NCBI GenBank assembly: GCA_902581795.1
Contig: CACHPL010000002.1
Span: forward strand, 62,001-126,000
Length of the DNA: 64,000 nt
From: an uncultured Pelagibacteraceae bacterium
GTDB taxonomy: Bacteria; Pseudomonadota; Alphaproteobacteria; Pelagibacterales; Pelagibacteraceae
Direction: 5' to 3'
The notes under the pieces were generated by a model that had not been told where the DNA came from, searched no databases, and worked only from the letters and a program-made list of their open reading frames with translations. Of the stretch, positions 10,703 to 21,338 are shown piece after piece. Position 1 is the first letter of the stretch, and every line of letters starts with the position of its first letter. Position numbers and translations under genes: made by a program.

Positions 10703-11644
10703 TTAATATGCTGCTTTTCTCAATCTATCGTTTATAGCAATACCTATTTTACTATTTGGGATCCTGACAACATTTATTTTTTTATATCCTAAGTTTTTTA
10801 TTTTTCTTAAGGTTATGTATAATTTTCTTCCAGCTTCGTTCAAATTACCTTTGTGGCTTAAATTAAATATGTGTTTACCTCTTTTAAACCTTTTCCCAAA
10901 TACAATAAATGCGGCTTTATAGTCTGGTTTTTTACAATTAAGTTTAATTGGTATACCTGGTGAATAATGTCTTTTCAAAAGTCCAGGAGATGAAATTTTT
11001 TTTATTTTTCTCAAAATACTTACTTTTTTTCCTAATACTTTTTTTATTTCATTTTTGTTTATAGAGCCTGGTCTTAGTATTTGTATTTTACCATATAAAT
11101 TAATAACGGTTGACTCCAAACCTATTTTTGTAGTTCCACCATCTAGAATAAATTTTATTCTATTTCCAAATTCTTCAACTACGTCATAAATATTTATTGG
11201 ACTTACACCAGATGATAAATTTGCACTTGGTATTGCTAAAGGAAATTCTAAACTTTTAAGCAAACTTCTTACTATAGGATTTTTAGGAAACCTTATTGCA
11301 ATAGTTTTTAAATTTGCATTCGCCAAAATAGATATTTTCGAATTTTTTTTCTTTTTCACAACATATGTTAATGGACCTGGGGAAAATTTTTTATAAAGTT
11401 TTAAAAATTTATTGTCTATAATTGCATCTTTTTTCAATTTTTTAAGATTGTAGTAGTGAATAATCAGTGGATTTTTGGATGGTCTTTTCTTAATTTTGTA
11501 AATTTTCCTTATAGCTGAGCTGGAATAGGCATTTCCTGCTAAACCATAAACAGTTTCCGTTGGAACAGCAATTATATTGTTTTTCTTTAAAACTTTTTTT
11601 GCTTTGTTCAAATTTTGAAGTGAATTTTTATAGATATTTTTCAT
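10703..11644 (-). CDS. tsaC: L-threonylcarbamoyladenylate synthase (Sua5/TsaC)
   Basis: Makes threonylcarbamoyl-AMP from threonine, bicarbonate and ATP for the t6A37 modification of ANN-reading tRNAs. The YrdC-like domain covers about residues 12-200 (NIIAVPTETVYGLAGNA, KKRPSKNPLIIHY, AIRFPKNP, PSANLSSGVSPI, STVINL). A further hundred residues form the shorter Sua5-type C-terminal domain, beginning SSPGLLKRHYSPG. The length (313 aa) fits Sua5 rather than single-domain TsaC. It is divergent from xseB across only 21 bp, so both promoters would have to overlap coding DNA or be very compact. Confidence 0.93.
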   Translation of the reverse strand: MKNIYKNSLQNLNKAKKVLKKNNIIAVPTETVYGLAGNAYSSSAIRKIYKIKKRPSKNPLIIHYYNLKKLKKDAIIDNKFLKLYKKFSPGPLTYVVKKKKNSKISILANANLKTIAIRFPKNPIVRSLLKSLEFPLAIPSANLSSGVSPINIYDVVEEFGNRIKFILDGGTTKIGLESTVINLYGKIQILRPGSINKNEIKKVLGKKVSILRKIKKISSPGLLKRHYSPGIPIKLNCKKPDYKAAFIVFGKRFKRGKHIFNLSHKGNLNEAGRKLYITLRKIKNLGYKKINVVRIPNSKIGIAINDRLRKAAY

Positions 11645-11665
11645 ATTACTATTATTATATTTTTA

Positions 11666-11881
11666 ATGAAAACGAAAAATATTCCAACTGATATTAAAAG
11701 TAAATCAATAAACGATGCAAAATCAGAAATATTGGATATTCTTGAGAGATTAGAAAAGGGCAATATGGATTTAGAAGGCTCAAAAAAAGATTATGAGAGA
11801 CTTTTAATTTTAAATCATCATGTTGATATGGTTTTTAAAGAAAAACTTATTAAAATAAGATCTCTAGGAAAAAAGAAATAA
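11666..11881 (+). CDS. xseB: exodeoxyribonuclease VII small subunit
   Basis: Small helical subunit of the bidirectional single-strand exonuclease VII. The 71-aa protein carries the family pattern LDILERLEKGNMDLEGSKKDYERLLILNHH (in parts), an amphipathic helical pair. It is the first gene of the classical xseB-ispA-dxs run, which supports the call despite its short length. The large subunit XseA is not in the window. Confidence 0.85.
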   Translation: MKTKNIPTDIKSKSINDAKSEILDILERLEKGNMDLEGSKKDYERLLILNHHVDMVFKEKLIKIRSLGKKK

Positions 11882-11894
11882 TCGAAGATATTGA

Positions 11895-12767
11895 ATGGCA
11901 ATTAATATAAAAAATAATGCAGTAGTTGTTGATAGGTTTTTAAGAAAATATTTTAAAAATCAAAAATATTCTGAGCTTGTGCCTGCAATGAAATATGGAA
12001 CATTATTTGGGGGAAAAAAAATTAGGTCTACAATAATTTTAAATACTGCAAAAATATTTAAATTAAATCTTAATCAAGTCATTAACATTTGTGCAGCGGT
12101 CGAGTGTATTCATTCCTATTCCTTAATACATGACGATTTACCATGCATGGATAATGATAGATTTAGAAGGGGCAAACCATCGGCGCATGTTAAATTTGGA
12201 GAGGCTACTGCTATTCTTGCAGGGAACTCATTATTGACATTTGCATTTGAAATAATCACAGATAAAAAATTTAATATCAAACCTTCTTTAAAAGTTATCA
12301 TTTTAAAAAAATTAGCCGAATGTGCTGGACATGTAGGTATCGCAGGAGGCCAATTTCTTGATTTGAAATATGAAAAAAGTAAAATTGGATCTTCAAAAAT
12401 TATAAATATGCAAAAAAAGAAAACTGGAAAATTATTTCAGTTTTGTTGTTTGGCTCCAGCAATAGTTTCAAATCAAAATGCCAAAACCAAAACTGAAATG
12501 AGTGCAATTGGAGACGAGATTGGGCTATTATTTCAAATTGCAGATGATCTTTTGGATGTAAAAGGAAATAAAAAAAAAGTTGGAAAACCTGTTAATAATG
12601 ATAAGAAAAAGGGAAAATCAACACTTATAAAACTACTAGGATATAAAAAAACTTTAGAGTTTGCTTTATCCAGAAAAAAATTGATAATAAACAAATTACA
12701 AAAATATGGATCACGTTCAAAAAAACTTATTGAAATTACAAATTTCATATTAAACAGAAGCTATTAA
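11895..12767 (+). CDS. ispA: short-chain polyprenyl diphosphate synthase (farnesyl/geranylgeranyl type)
   Basis: Adds isopentenyl diphosphate to allylic diphosphates to make C15 (or C20) precursors. The first Asp-rich motif is [10 protein letters not shown] followed by FRRGKPSAH, with four residues between the first Asp pair and the next Asp as in bacterial FPP/GGPP synthases. The second Asp motif is [11 protein letters not shown] with the Lys-rich [13 protein letters not shown] after it. The placement between xseB and dxs matches ispA. In a proteorhodopsin-bearing cell its product also feeds carotenoid and retinal synthesis. It ends with a TAATG overlap into dxs. Confidence 0.93.
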   Translation: MAINIKNNAVVVDRFLRKYFKNQKYSELVPAMKYGTLFGGKKIRSTIILNTAKIFKLNLNQVINICAAVECIHSYSLIHDDLPCMDNDRFRRGKPSAHVKFGEATAILAGNSLLTFAFEIITDKKFNIKPSLKVIILKKLAECAGHVGIAGGQFLDLKYEKSKIGSSKIINMQKKKTGKLFQFCCLAPAIVSNQNAKTKTEMSAIGDEIGLLFQIADDLLDVKGNKKKVGKPVNNDKKKGKSTLIKLLGYKKTLEFALSRKKLIINKLQKYGSRSKKLIEITNFILNRSY

Positions 12768-14683
12768 TGAGTGAAAAATTATTAGATAAAATAAATTACC
12801 CTGCAGATTTAAGATTACTTAAAAAAAATCAATTGAAACAGGTTTCTAAGGAATTAAGGTCAGAGTTAATAAATGTTGTATCTGAAACTGGAGGGCATTT
12901 AGGTGCGGGTCTTGGAGTTGTAGAGTTAACAGTTGCTCTTCATTATGTTTTTAATACCCCCAAGGATAAATTAGTTTGGGATGTTGGTCATCAGTGTTAT
13001 CCACATAAAATAATAACTGGCAGAAAAGATCGAATTAGAACACTTCGTAAAGGAGGCGGTTTATCAGGTTTTACAAAAAGAGCTGAGAGCGAATACGATC
13101 CTTTTGGAGCTGCACATAGTTCTACTTCAATATCATCAACACTAGGAATGGCTACAGCAAAAAAATTATCAAATGATAACAACAACGTTGTAGCAGTAAT
13201 AGGCGATGGAGCCATGAGTGCTGGGATGGCCTATGAGGCAATGAATAATGCAGGTGCTATGAAATCAAAGTTAATTGTAATATTGAATGATAACGATATG
13301 TCAATTGCAAGACCTGTGGGTGCAATGAGCAAATATCTTGCAAGATTACTCTCAGGTAAAATTTACTTTAGTTTAAGAGAAACAATTAAATTAATACTTT
13401 CTGCATTTTCAAGAAGGTTTTCAAAATCGGCTGGGAAAGCAGAAGATATATTTAGAGGCATTATAACCGGAGGAACACTTTTTAATCAGTTGGGATTTTA
13501 TTATATAGGTCCAATAGATGGTCATGATGTTAATAATTTAGTTACAATCTTAGAGAACGTAAAAAATTCAAAACATGATGGTCCAATATTAATTCACGCA
13601 ATTACAAAAAAAGGAAAAGGGTATAAACCTGCTGAAGATTCCGGAGATAAATATCATGGTGTTTCAAAATTTAATGTTTTAACTGGAGAACAATCCAAAG
13701 GGAAATCCAAAGCACCTTCATATACAAAAGTTTTTGCAAATACTCTAATTAAGCATGCTGAAAATGATACTAAGATTGTTGCTATTACCGGAGCAATGCC
13801 TTCTGGAACTGGACTTGATTTATTTGAAAAAAAATTTCCAGAAAGAATGTTTGATGTTGGTATAGCCGAACAGCATGGTGTAACTTTTGCTGCTGGTTTG
13901 GCAACAGAGGGATATAAGCCATTTGCGGCAATCTATTCGACTTTTCTTCAGAGAGCTTATGACCAGGTTGTACATGATGTTGCAATTCAATCTCTACCAG
14001 TAAGATTTGCAATCGATAGAGCGGGGTTAGTTGGTGCAGATGGGCCAACCCACGCAGGTTCATTTGATATTACTTACTTATCTACACTCCCAAATTTTAT
14101 AGTTATGGCAGCAAGTGATGAGGCAGAATTAGTCAGAATGATAAATACCTCTGTTAATATAAACGACAAACCTTCTGCATTTAGATATCCAAGAGGATCA
14201 GGAATAGGTATGGAATTGCCGAATATTAAAGAAAAACTAGAGATAGGCAAAGGTAAAATAATTTTAAATGGAAAACATGTTGCCGTTTTAAACTTCGGGG
14301 CAAGACTTATGGAGTGCAAAAGGGCTTCAGAACTTTTGAAAAAAAAGGGAATCACAACTACAATTTTTGATGCTAGATTCGTAAAACCTCTAGACGAAAA
14401 ATCTATAATTGAACTTGCGTCTAATCATGATGCAATTATCACAATTGAGGAAGGGTCTATTGGGGGGTTTGGTTCACATGTGAGTAAACTTTTATCTGAC
14501 AGGAGATTTTTTGATAAAGGTTTAAAATTCAGATCAATGATTTTACCAGATAAATTTTTAGACCAAGACACTCCTGAAAAAATGTACCAGGCTGCTGGAC
14601 TAAATTCAGAAAGTATAGTCCAAAAAATTGAAAATGTTTTAAATTCAAATATAGTTATTGCTAAAAACAAAAATCTTTCTTAG
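12767..14683 (+). CDS. dxs: 1-deoxy-D-xylulose-5-phosphate synthase
   Basis: Thiamine-diphosphate enzyme joining pyruvate and glyceraldehyde-3-phosphate, the entry to the MEP isoprenoid pathway. The 638-aa length is normal. [15 protein letters not shown], the ThDP motif [18 protein letters not shown] (in part), [13 protein letters not shown] with the catalytic glutamate, and [15 protein letters not shown] are all present. It overlaps ispA by one base at the start and converges on aroC with a 4-bp overlap at the end, so neither gene has room for a classical terminator. Confidence 0.98.
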   Translation: MSEKLLDKINYPADLRLLKKNQLKQVSKELRSELINVVSETGGHLGAGLGVVELTVALHYVFNTPKDKLVWDVGHQCYPHKIITGRKDRIRTLRKGGGLSGFTKRAESEYDPFGAAHSSTSISSTLGMATAKKLSNDNNNVVAVIGDGAMSAGMAYEAMNNAGAMKSKLIVILNDNDMSIARPVGAMSKYLARLLSGKIYFSLRETIKLILSAFSRRFSKSAGKAEDIFRGIITGGTLFNQLGFYYIGPIDGHDVNNLVTILENVKNSKHDGPILIHAITKKGKGYKPAEDSGDKYHGVSKFNVLTGEQSKGKSKAPSYTKVFANTLIKHAENDTKIVAITGAMPSGTGLDLFEKKFPERMFDVGIAEQHGVTFAAGLATEGYKPFAAIYSTFLQRAYDQVVHDVAIQSLPVRFAIDRAGLVGADGPTHAGSFDITYLSTLPNFIVMAASDEAELVRMINTSVNINDKPSAFRYPRGSGIGMELPNIKEKLEIGKGKIILNGKHVAVLNFGARLMECKRASELLKKKGITTTIFDARFVKPLDEKSIIELASNHDAIITIEEGSIGGFGSHVSKLLSDRRFFDKGLKFRSMILPDKFLDQDTPEKMYQAAGLNSESIVQKIENVLNSNIVIAKNKNLS

Positions 14684-15762
14684 CCACATTGGGCACGGTT
14701 CATAAGCAAATGGTCTAATAATACACAAGACATCATTGCTTCCCCAATGGGAACTGCTCTAATTCCAACACAAGGATCATGTCGTCCTCTAACTGATATT
14801 TTTGTATTGATTCCCTTTTTATTTACAGTCTCTCTACTATTGATAATTGATGAAGTTGGTTTTACCGCGAAAGAGGCAATAATTTGTTGACCAGAAGATA
14901 TACCGCCAAGTATGCCCCCAGCATTGTTACTTTTAAATTTTATTTTTCCTGACTTAGATCTCATTTCATCTGAGTTTTCTTCTCCAGATAAATATGCAGA
15001 GCTTATTCCGGATCCTATATTTACTCCTTTAACAGCATTGATGCTCATTAATGCTCCAGCCAAATCAGAGTCTAGTTTGGAGTAGATTGGAGCACCTAAT
15101 CCTGAAGGAATACCATTGGCCCTCAATTCAATTATTGCTCCACAAGACGAACCTGATTTTCTAACAGCTAATAGATACTTCTCCCAAAGTTTAACAGATT
15201 TTTTATCTGGACAGAAAAAGGGATTTTTTCTTATCTCGTTATTGTTCCAATTATTTCTATCGCAACCCATAAGACCTAATTGAATAACTCCTCCTATGAT
15301 ATTAAACTTTTTTCCAATAATATTTTTTAAAACCATTTTTGCTATTGCACCTGCGGCTACTCTAGACGCAGTCTCTCTAGCAGATTGTCGACCGCCCCCT
15401 CTATAGTCTCTAATTCCATATTTTTTAAAGTACGTGTAATCAGCGTGACCAGGTCTAAATTTACTTTTAATTGACTCATAATCTCTTGATCTTTTGTCTT
15501 CATTACGAATCAACATAGAAATGGGTGTGCCAGTTGTCTTTCCATTAAATATTCCAGACAAAATTTCAACTTTATCTGACTCTTTTCTTTGAGAGACAAA
15601 TTTAGACTTACCCGGCCTTCTTCGATCCATATCCTTTTGTATATCATTTTCAGATAATGTGATATTTGGCGGACAGCCATCTACAATACAGCCTATAGCC
15701 GGCCCATGTGACTCTCCCCACGTCGTAAACCTAAATATTTTTCCAAAAGTATTAAAAGACAT
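14680..15762 (-). CDS. aroC: chorismate synthase
   Basis: FMN-dependent 1,4-elimination of phosphate from EPSP, the last step of the shikimate pathway. The 360-aa protein begins with [20 protein letters not shown], then has [36 protein letters not shown] (in parts) and [16 protein letters not shown], all diagnostic. The C-terminal [19 protein letters not shown] completes the active site. It is divergent from pdxH over a 34-bp gap. Confidence 0.98.
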   Translation of the reverse strand: MSFNTFGKIFRFTTWGESHGPAIGCIVDGCPPNITLSENDIQKDMDRRRPGKSKFVSQRKESDKVEILSGIFNGKTTGTPISMLIRNEDKRSRDYESIKSKFRPGHADYTYFKKYGIRDYRGGGRQSARETASRVAAGAIAKMVLKNIIGKKFNIIGGVIQLGLMGCDRNNWNNNEIRKNPFFCPDKKSVKLWEKYLLAVRKSGSSCGAIIELRANGIPSGLGAPIYSKLDSDLAGALMSINAVKGVNIGSGISSAYLSGEENSDEMRSKSGKIKFKSNNAGGILGGISSGQQIIASFAVKPTSSIINSRETVNKKGINTKISVRGRHDPCVGIRAVPIGEAMMSCVLLDHLLMNRAQCG

Positions 15763-15796
15763 CGATAATTAATGTATAAATTATTTTAGATAATAT

Positions 15797-16429
15797 ATGA
15801 ATCAAAAAAGTGGCCAAAATTCGCTAGGATTGGATCTTTGCTTCGAAGATGAAGCAAATCCTGTTGATTTATTTAAAAAATGGTTTGATGCTGCAGAAAA
15901 AAGTGAAATCAACGATCCGAACGCCTTATCAGTAGCGACCTCAAATAAGGAGGGCATTCCAAGTGTTAGAATGGTTTTGTTAAAAGGTCTAAGTGATCGA
16001 GGTTTTGTTTTTTATACAAATTTTAATAGTAAAAAAGGAAACGATCTTAAGAATAACCCTAACGCCTCAATGTGCTTTCACTGGAAAAGTTTAAGAAGAC
16101 AAGTACGAGTTACTGGAAAGGTTGATGTTGTGGAAAACGATGAAGCAGATAAATATTTTAGTTCTAGAAAATACGGTAGCAAAATATCTGCTTGGGCCTC
16201 ATCTCAATCTGAGCAAATGAAAAATAGAGATGAATTTTTAAATAAAATTAAAGAGTATGAAAAAAAGTATCCCAAGGAAAAAGATGTTCCAAGGCCACCG
16301 CATTGGTCCGGCTGGAGAGTTCTGCCAAATGAAATTGAATTTTGGTTAGAACTTGATAACAGATCTCATCAAAGATTGGTTTATAAAAAAGAAAATAGCA
16401 AATGGATTAGGGAAATACTTTATCCTTAA
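15797..16429 (+). CDS. pdxH: pyridoxamine/pyridoxine 5'-phosphate oxidase
   Basis: FMN flavoprotein that oxidises PNP or PMP to pyridoxal phosphate. The 210-aa protein contains PNALSVATSNKEGIPSVRMVLLK (in parts), FYTNFNSKKG, CFHWKSLRRQVRVTG, the WASSQSEQ stretch and the C-terminal PNEIEFWLELDNRSHQR, matching the whole length of PdxH. It overlaps the 3' end of the convergent polyprenyl synthase by 4 bp. Confidence 0.95.
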   Translation: MNQKSGQNSLGLDLCFEDEANPVDLFKKWFDAAEKSEINDPNALSVATSNKEGIPSVRMVLLKGLSDRGFVFYTNFNSKKGNDLKNNPNASMCFHWKSLRRQVRVTGKVDVVENDEADKYFSSRKYGSKISAWASSQSEQMKNRDEFLNKIKEYEKKYPKEKDVPRPPHWSGWRVLPNEIEFWLELDNRSHQRLVYKKENSKWIREILYP

Positions 16430-17439
16430 TAAGCCCTATTTAAACTGAAACCAGTAAGATTTTGCAAAACTCTTTTTTCTTCAGAATTTTCAAATATTCC
16501 TAAAGCGTCATAAGATACATTAACAAAATATTCTGCTCGTTTAAAAGTAGTTTCTAAGGCGTTATATTTTTTTATTAATTTGTGAGTATCCTCAAAATCT
16601 TTTTTATCTCTTTTATCTTTTTTAAATATATTTGTTAAAAAAGTTCGTTCGATTGCATTTGCTTTTTGAAATCCAATTATGATCGGCAGCGTTACTTTAC
16701 CTTCAAAGAAATCTTTTCCAATTTCTTTTCCAAAAATCTTTTCTATAGAAAAATAGTCTAATGCATCATCTGCAATTTGAAATGCTAAACCCAAATTTTT
16801 TCCATAAGACTCTAAGGCATCTTTCTTTTTTTTATCTAGATCAGATATACATGCTCCCACTCTAGTTGCAGCAGAAAAAAGAGCGGCTGTTTTTAATTCT
16901 ATGATTTTAATATAATTTTCTTCTAAAAGATCAGCCTCACCTTTATGTTCGAGCTGCATAACCTCACCTTGTGCAATTTTTGAAGACGTAGATGATAAAA
17001 GTTTTAATATTTCTAGATTGCCATCTTCAACCATCATTTCAAAACATCTACTGAGCAAGTAATCACCAACTAGAATTGAAGACTGATTTCCCCAAATAGC
17101 ATTTGGAGTTTTATTTCCTCTTCTTATTTTACTTTCATCTATTACATCATCATGTAATAAAGTAGCATTGTGTATTAATTCAACACATGCAGCTAAATTT
17201 ATATCTCTCTTTCCTTCCGAATATCCACCAAGTTTTGCAGCACCCATTGTTAATAGGGCCCTTATTCTCTTCCCACCCGAACTTAAATGATAATCACTCA
17301 TTTTTTTAATGAGGCCAACATTGCTCTGAAGTTTAAGGTTTATTAGCTTTTCGACAGACTCAAGCTTGCCATTTAAAACATTCTTTAAATCTAAATATGC
17401 AGAATTAGCAGATTTTTTGAGAGGTATTACAGATCCCAT
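16426..17439 (-). CDS. ispB: long-chain polyprenyl diphosphate synthase (octaprenyl type, quinone side chain)
   Basis: Makes the prenyl tail of ubiquinone. The 337-aa protein carries SGGKRIRALL, the first Asp-rich motif LLHDDVIDESKIRRG with only two residues between the Asp pair and the next Asp (the long-chain pattern, unlike ispA in this window), and the second QIADDALDYF. LVGDYLLSRCFEMM and GEVMQLEHK fit the IspB class. The exact chain length cannot be deduced from sequence. It is divergent from the S49 peptidase gene. Confidence 0.9.
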   Translation of the reverse strand: MGSVIPLKKSANSAYLDLKNVLNGKLESVEKLINLKLQSNVGLIKKMSDYHLSSGGKRIRALLTMGAAKLGGYSEGKRDINLAACVELIHNATLLHDDVIDESKIRRGNKTPNAIWGNQSSILVGDYLLSRCFEMMVEDGNLEILKLLSSTSSKIAQGEVMQLEHKGEADLLEENYIKIIELKTAALFSAATRVGACISDLDKKKKDALESYGKNLGLAFQIADDALDYFSIEKIFGKEIGKDFFEGKVTLPIIIGFQKANAIERTFLTNIFKKDKRDKKDFEDTHKLIKKYNALETTFKRAEYFVNVSYDALGIFENSEEKRVLQNLTGFSLNRAY

Positions 17440-17585
17440 GATTTTTATTATATACTTTTAAGAAAATATTAAATTATTATTTTATACATCTGTGACGCAC
17501 TTTGATTTCAACCAAGAGTAGCGTAAAATATATTTATATTTTTATTTTAAGTGCTGATATAAGAAATAAGACTAATCTAATTCGT

Positions 17586-18398
17586 ATGTTTTCATTTTTT
17601 AAAAAAAAAACAATTATTCCACACGTTAGACTTACCGGGGTCATTGGTTCTGCCGGAAGGTTTAGACAGGGGATAGATTTATCAGGACAACAAGAAATCA
17701 TAAAAAAGGCCTTTTCATTTAAAAAAGCTAAAAATGTTGCTATATCAATAAATTCTCCCGGGGGTTCTCCTGTGCAGTCACATTTAATTTATGACTATAT
17801 AAGACAGCTAGCGGCAAAGAATAAAAAGAAAGTAATAGTTTTTGCAGAAGATGTTGCGGCATCTGGAGGTTACCTTATTGCATGTGCGGGCGATGAAATT
17901 TTTGCAAATTCAAGTTCAATAGTCGGGTCAATTGGTGTGATTTCAGCTTCATTCGGTTTTCAAGATGCTATTAAAAGAATTGGAATTCAAAGAAGAGTTT
18001 ATACGGCTGGAAAAAATAAAAGTACTTTAGATCCTTTTAAAGAAGAAAAAGAGGAGGATATTCAAAGAATAAAAAAATTGCAATTAGAATTACATTCAGA
18101 TTTTATCAATGTGGTAAAAAAAAGCCGAGGTTCAAAATTAAAAGATCCTGAAAAAAATAATACTTTTACAGGAGAGTTTTGGTCTGGTTCTACCTCCTTA
18201 AAACTAGGCTTGATTGATGGCATTGGTAATGCTGAACAAATTTTGAGAGAAAAATTTGGAGAAGACGTTGTGATCAAAAAGTTGGAGAGAACCAAAGGTT
18301 TTATAGCAAAAAAATTGTCAGGGTCATTGGATGGTCAAATCGATAGTATTGCAAGTGCCTTAGAAGAAAGAGCTCTATGGCAAAAATTTGGTTTATAA
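17586..18398 (+). CDS. S49-family serine peptidase (SohB/SppA-like)
   Basis: Predicted peptidase of the signal-peptide peptidase A family. The nucleophile Ser lies in AASGGYLIACAGDEIFA and the likely general-base Lys in AGKNKSTLDPF; NSPGGSPVQS and SSIVGSIGVIS are also family blocks. I chose the ATG at 17586 (MFSFFKKK, 270 aa). A TTG at 17502 would add 28 residues with no conserved sequence. The short form has only a weakly hydrophobic N-terminus, so the membrane anchor typical of SohB is reduced or absent. The stop is immediately followed by the glyQ ATG. Confidence 0.88.
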   Translation: MFSFFKKKTIIPHVRLTGVIGSAGRFRQGIDLSGQQEIIKKAFSFKKAKNVAISINSPGGSPVQSHLIYDYIRQLAAKNKKKVIVFAEDVAASGGYLIACAGDEIFANSSSIVGSIGVISASFGFQDAIKRIGIQRRVYTAGKNKSTLDPFKEEKEEDIQRIKKLQLELHSDFINVVKKSRGSKLKDPEKNNTFTGEFWSGSTSLKLGLIDGIGNAEQILREKFGEDVVIKKLERTKGFIAKKLSGSLDGQIDSIASALEERALWQKFGL

Positions 18399-19283
18399 AT
18401 GCCAAAAAAAATAAAAAGTAAAAAAAAATATCCTATAACTTTTCAGGATTTAGTTTTTAATTTACAAAAATTTTGGGGAAAGTATGGTTGTGTGATTTTA
18501 CAGCCCTACGATCTAGAAGTAGGAGCTGGAACTTTTCATCCCGCTACCACACTTCGTTCTCTTGGATCTAAACCATGGAAGGCTGCTTACGTCCAGCCAT
18601 CTAGAAGGCCGACTGATGGTAGGTATGGAAAAAACCCAAATCGTTTGCAGCATTATTATCAGTATCAAGTTATTATAAAACCGTCACCTCAAAATATTAA
18701 ACAAATCTATTTGAAAAGTTTAGCTGCAATAGGAATTGAGGCCAAGTATCACGATATTAGATTTGTCGAGGACGATTGGGAAAGTCCTACGTTAGGAGCT
18801 GCGGGCCTTGGATGGGAAGTTTGGTGTGATGGCATGGAGATAACCCAATTTACCTATTTTCAAAAAATGACAGGTATAGAATGTAAACCAACATCTGTTG
18901 AACTGACCTATGGATTAGAAAGAATTTGTATGTTTGTTCAATCAAAAAAAAATGTATTTGATATTGATTGGAACAGTGATGGCGTAAAGTATAAAGATGT
19001 TTTTCTTCAATCAGAAAAAGAATTTTCAGCTTACAATTTTGATCATGCTAATACTGATTTTTTATTAAAAAACTTTGAGATTGCTGAAAACGAGTGTAAA
19101 TTTTTATTAGAAAAAAAACTCCCTCTACCCGCATATGACCAATGTTTAAAAGCTAGTCATATATTTAATCTGTTAGACTCAAGGGGCGTTATTTCTGTTG
19201 CCGAAAGAACAGGATATATTACTAGAATCAGAGAGCTTGCTAAAGGATCAGGCGCCGCTTGGTTAGAAAGCCAAGAAAAATAA
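18399..19283 (+). CDS. glyQ: glycine-tRNA ligase alpha subunit
   Basis: Catalytic alpha chain of the bacterial alpha2beta2 glycyl-tRNA synthetase. The 294-aa protein has [36 protein letters not shown] (in parts), [22 protein letters not shown], the [17 protein letters not shown] block and LTYGLERI, nearly invariant across bacteria. It begins immediately at the end of the S49 peptidase gene and ends immediately before glyS, so the pair is cotranscribed. Confidence 0.98.
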   Translation: MPKKIKSKKKYPITFQDLVFNLQKFWGKYGCVILQPYDLEVGAGTFHPATTLRSLGSKPWKAAYVQPSRRPTDGRYGKNPNRLQHYYQYQVIIKPSPQNIKQIYLKSLAAIGIEAKYHDIRFVEDDWESPTLGAAGLGWEVWCDGMEITQFTYFQKMTGIECKPTSVELTYGLERICMFVQSKKNVFDIDWNSDGVKYKDVFLQSEKEFSAYNFDHANTDFLLKNFEIAENECKFLLEKKLPLPAYDQCLKASHIFNLLDSRGVISVAERTGYITRIRELAKGSGAAWLESQEK

Positions 19284-21338
19284 ATGTCTGAATTACTTAT
19301 TGAACTTTTTAGTGAAGAGATGCCTCCAAATTTGCAAATAAGTGCAAGGAAGCAATTAGAAAAATTATTGCAAGATAGCTTGTCTTCCTTGAATTTAAAA
19401 TACAAAGATCTATTTGTTTATTCCACACCTACAAGATTAACTGCGATTGTAGTAAATTTACCCAAAAAAATTAAAATTTCAGCTACAGAAATTAAAGGAC
19501 CAAAGGTAGGAGTTTCAGATAGCGTTGTTGAAAATTTTGCTAAATCAAAAAAAATAGATATTAAAAATTTATATCAAAAAAAATTAGAAAAAGGAGATTT
19601 CTACTTTTTAAAAACAAAAGATAAAGAAATTAGTACACAAGACGAGTTAATTAAATCTATCCCGGAATTTTTAAAAGAAATATCATGGAAGAAATCAATG
19701 AAATGGTCTGATTATGATTTAAATTGGGGAAGACCACTAAGATCTATTTTGACAATTTTTGACAAGAGGCATTTAAAATTTAAATATGCGCATATCGAAA
19801 CCGTTAATTATACACTCATAGAAGAATATGGTGAAATTAAACAAAAAAAAGTAATAGATTTTAAGGAATACAATACGTTTTTAAAAAAAAATGATATTGT
19901 TCTTGAACAAGACTTGAGAGCTAAATTTATTTCCCAAAAAATTTATTCCATCTCCAAAAGTAAGTCGTGCAAGGAGTTTGTTGATCAATCTCTACTTTTA
20001 GAGGTAAGTAATTTGGTAGACAAACCTAGAGTAATCGTTGCAAAATTTGATAAAAACTATTTAAAATTACCCAAAGAAATTATTCAATCAACGTTACAAT
20101 CTCATCAAAGGTATTTTACATTGATTGATCACAAAGATCGAATAAGTAATGAGTTTATTATAGTAACAAATAATAAAGACTATAAAAACTTTATAAAAAT
20201 AGGCAACGAAAGAGTAGTTGAGGCTAGACTGTCTGACGCTAGTTTTTTTTGGGAAAGAGACAGATCCTTAAACCTAATAAAGCAAATTAATAAATTAAAA
20301 AATGTAACTTTTTATGAAAACTTGGGCTCAATATACGAAAAAACTCAAAGATTAAGAAAAATGGCATATTTTATTGCAGATCAATTAAATCTAAATAAAG
20401 AAAAAATAGAAATAGCTGCCTCAGTTTCTAAATCAGATTTAGTATCGGGATTGGTGGGAGAGTTTCCTGAGCTTCAAGGTAAAATGGGAAAGTATTTTGC
20501 TTTAAACCAAGGTTTTGAGGAAGATGTTTCTCGTGCAATTAGCGAACATTACTTACCCACTAGTATTTCATCACCTGTTTCAAAAAAGCCAGTTAGCTAC
20601 GCTCTTTCAATTATAGATAAGCTAGATACCTTGGTTGGTTTTTATTTGATAAATCAAAAACCAACAAGCTCAAAAGATCCATTTGCACTCAGGCGTGCTG
20701 CTATTGGTTTATTGAGAACTATAATCGAGAACAACCTTGTAATAAAAATAAGAGATTTAATAGATTATTCTTTAAGAATTTATAATGATCAGGGTGTAAA
20801 AGAATTAAACAAAGAGGTTAGTAAAGATTTAATAATTTTTTTTAGAGAAAGAATGAAAAACGTTCTTAAAGAAAAAAAAATCAAAACAGACGTTATAGAG
20901 GCCTCGATAAGTTCGCATTTTAATGACAATTTTTTAGAACTTTATAAAAAAGCTTTGATAATGAACAGGTTTATCTCAAAGGATATGGGTAAAAATGCTT
21001 TATCAACTTATAAGAGGGCATCAAATATTTTAGAACAAGAAAAGCTTGTATCTAAAAACGGACCAGACGCAGTACTATTCAAATATGAAGAGGAAAAAGA
21101 ACTCTTTGAGAGAATTAACAATATTCGTAAAGCCTTTACACTTAGAGAAGAAAAGAAAAATTACGAGGACCACCTCAAGCTTTTGTCTGAAACCAAGCTA
21201 TCAACAGATAAGTTTTTTGAAAACGTTAAGGTTAACGATGAAAATAGAGACTTGAAAAATAATCGATTGGAACTCTTGCAAACTTTATGTTCAACGTTTA
21301 ATAGTTTTATAGATTTCTCAAAATTAGAAGGAACTTGA
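19284..21338 (+). CDS. glyS: glycine-tRNA ligase beta subunit
   Basis: Beta chain of tetrameric GlyRS, responsible for tRNA binding. The 684-aa protein begins MSELLIELFSEEMPPN, has KSMKWSDYDLNWGRPLRSI, SHQRYF, an HD-domain-like LVGEFPELQGKMG stretch with AISEHYLPTS, and KPTSSKDPFALRRAAIGLLR, all typical GlyS blocks. The C-terminal 150 residues are an anticodon-binding-like helical region. The stop TGA shares its last base with the ATG of ppdK. Confidence 0.97.
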   Translation: MSELLIELFSEEMPPNLQISARKQLEKLLQDSLSSLNLKYKDLFVYSTPTRLTAIVVNLPKKIKISATEIKGPKVGVSDSVVENFAKSKKIDIKNLYQKKLEKGDFYFLKTKDKEISTQDELIKSIPEFLKEISWKKSMKWSDYDLNWGRPLRSILTIFDKRHLKFKYAHIETVNYTLIEEYGEIKQKKVIDFKEYNTFLKKNDIVLEQDLRAKFISQKIYSISKSKSCKEFVDQSLLLEVSNLVDKPRVIVAKFDKNYLKLPKEIIQSTLQSHQRYFTLIDHKDRISNEFIIVTNNKDYKNFIKIGNERVVEARLSDASFFWERDRSLNLIKQINKLKNVTFYENLGSIYEKTQRLRKMAYFIADQLNLNKEKIEIAASVSKSDLVSGLVGEFPELQGKMGKYFALNQGFEEDVSRAISEHYLPTSISSPVSKKPVSYALSIIDKLDTLVGFYLINQKPTSSKDPFALRRAAIGLLRTIIENNLVIKIRDLIDYSLRIYNDQGVKELNKEVSKDLIIFFRERMKNVLKEKKIKTDVIEASISSHFNDNFLELYKKALIMNRFISKDMGKNALSTYKRASNILEQEKLVSKNGPDAVLFKYEEEKELFERINNIRKAFTLREEKKNYEDHLKLLSETKLSTDKFFENVKVNDENRDLKNNRLELLQTLCSTFNSFIDFSKLEGT

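Noticed and set aside
17502-17585. Upstream TTG start for the S49 peptidase (28 extra residues)
   Set aside because: The extra residues are not conserved-looking and an ATG at 17586 precedes the family core.
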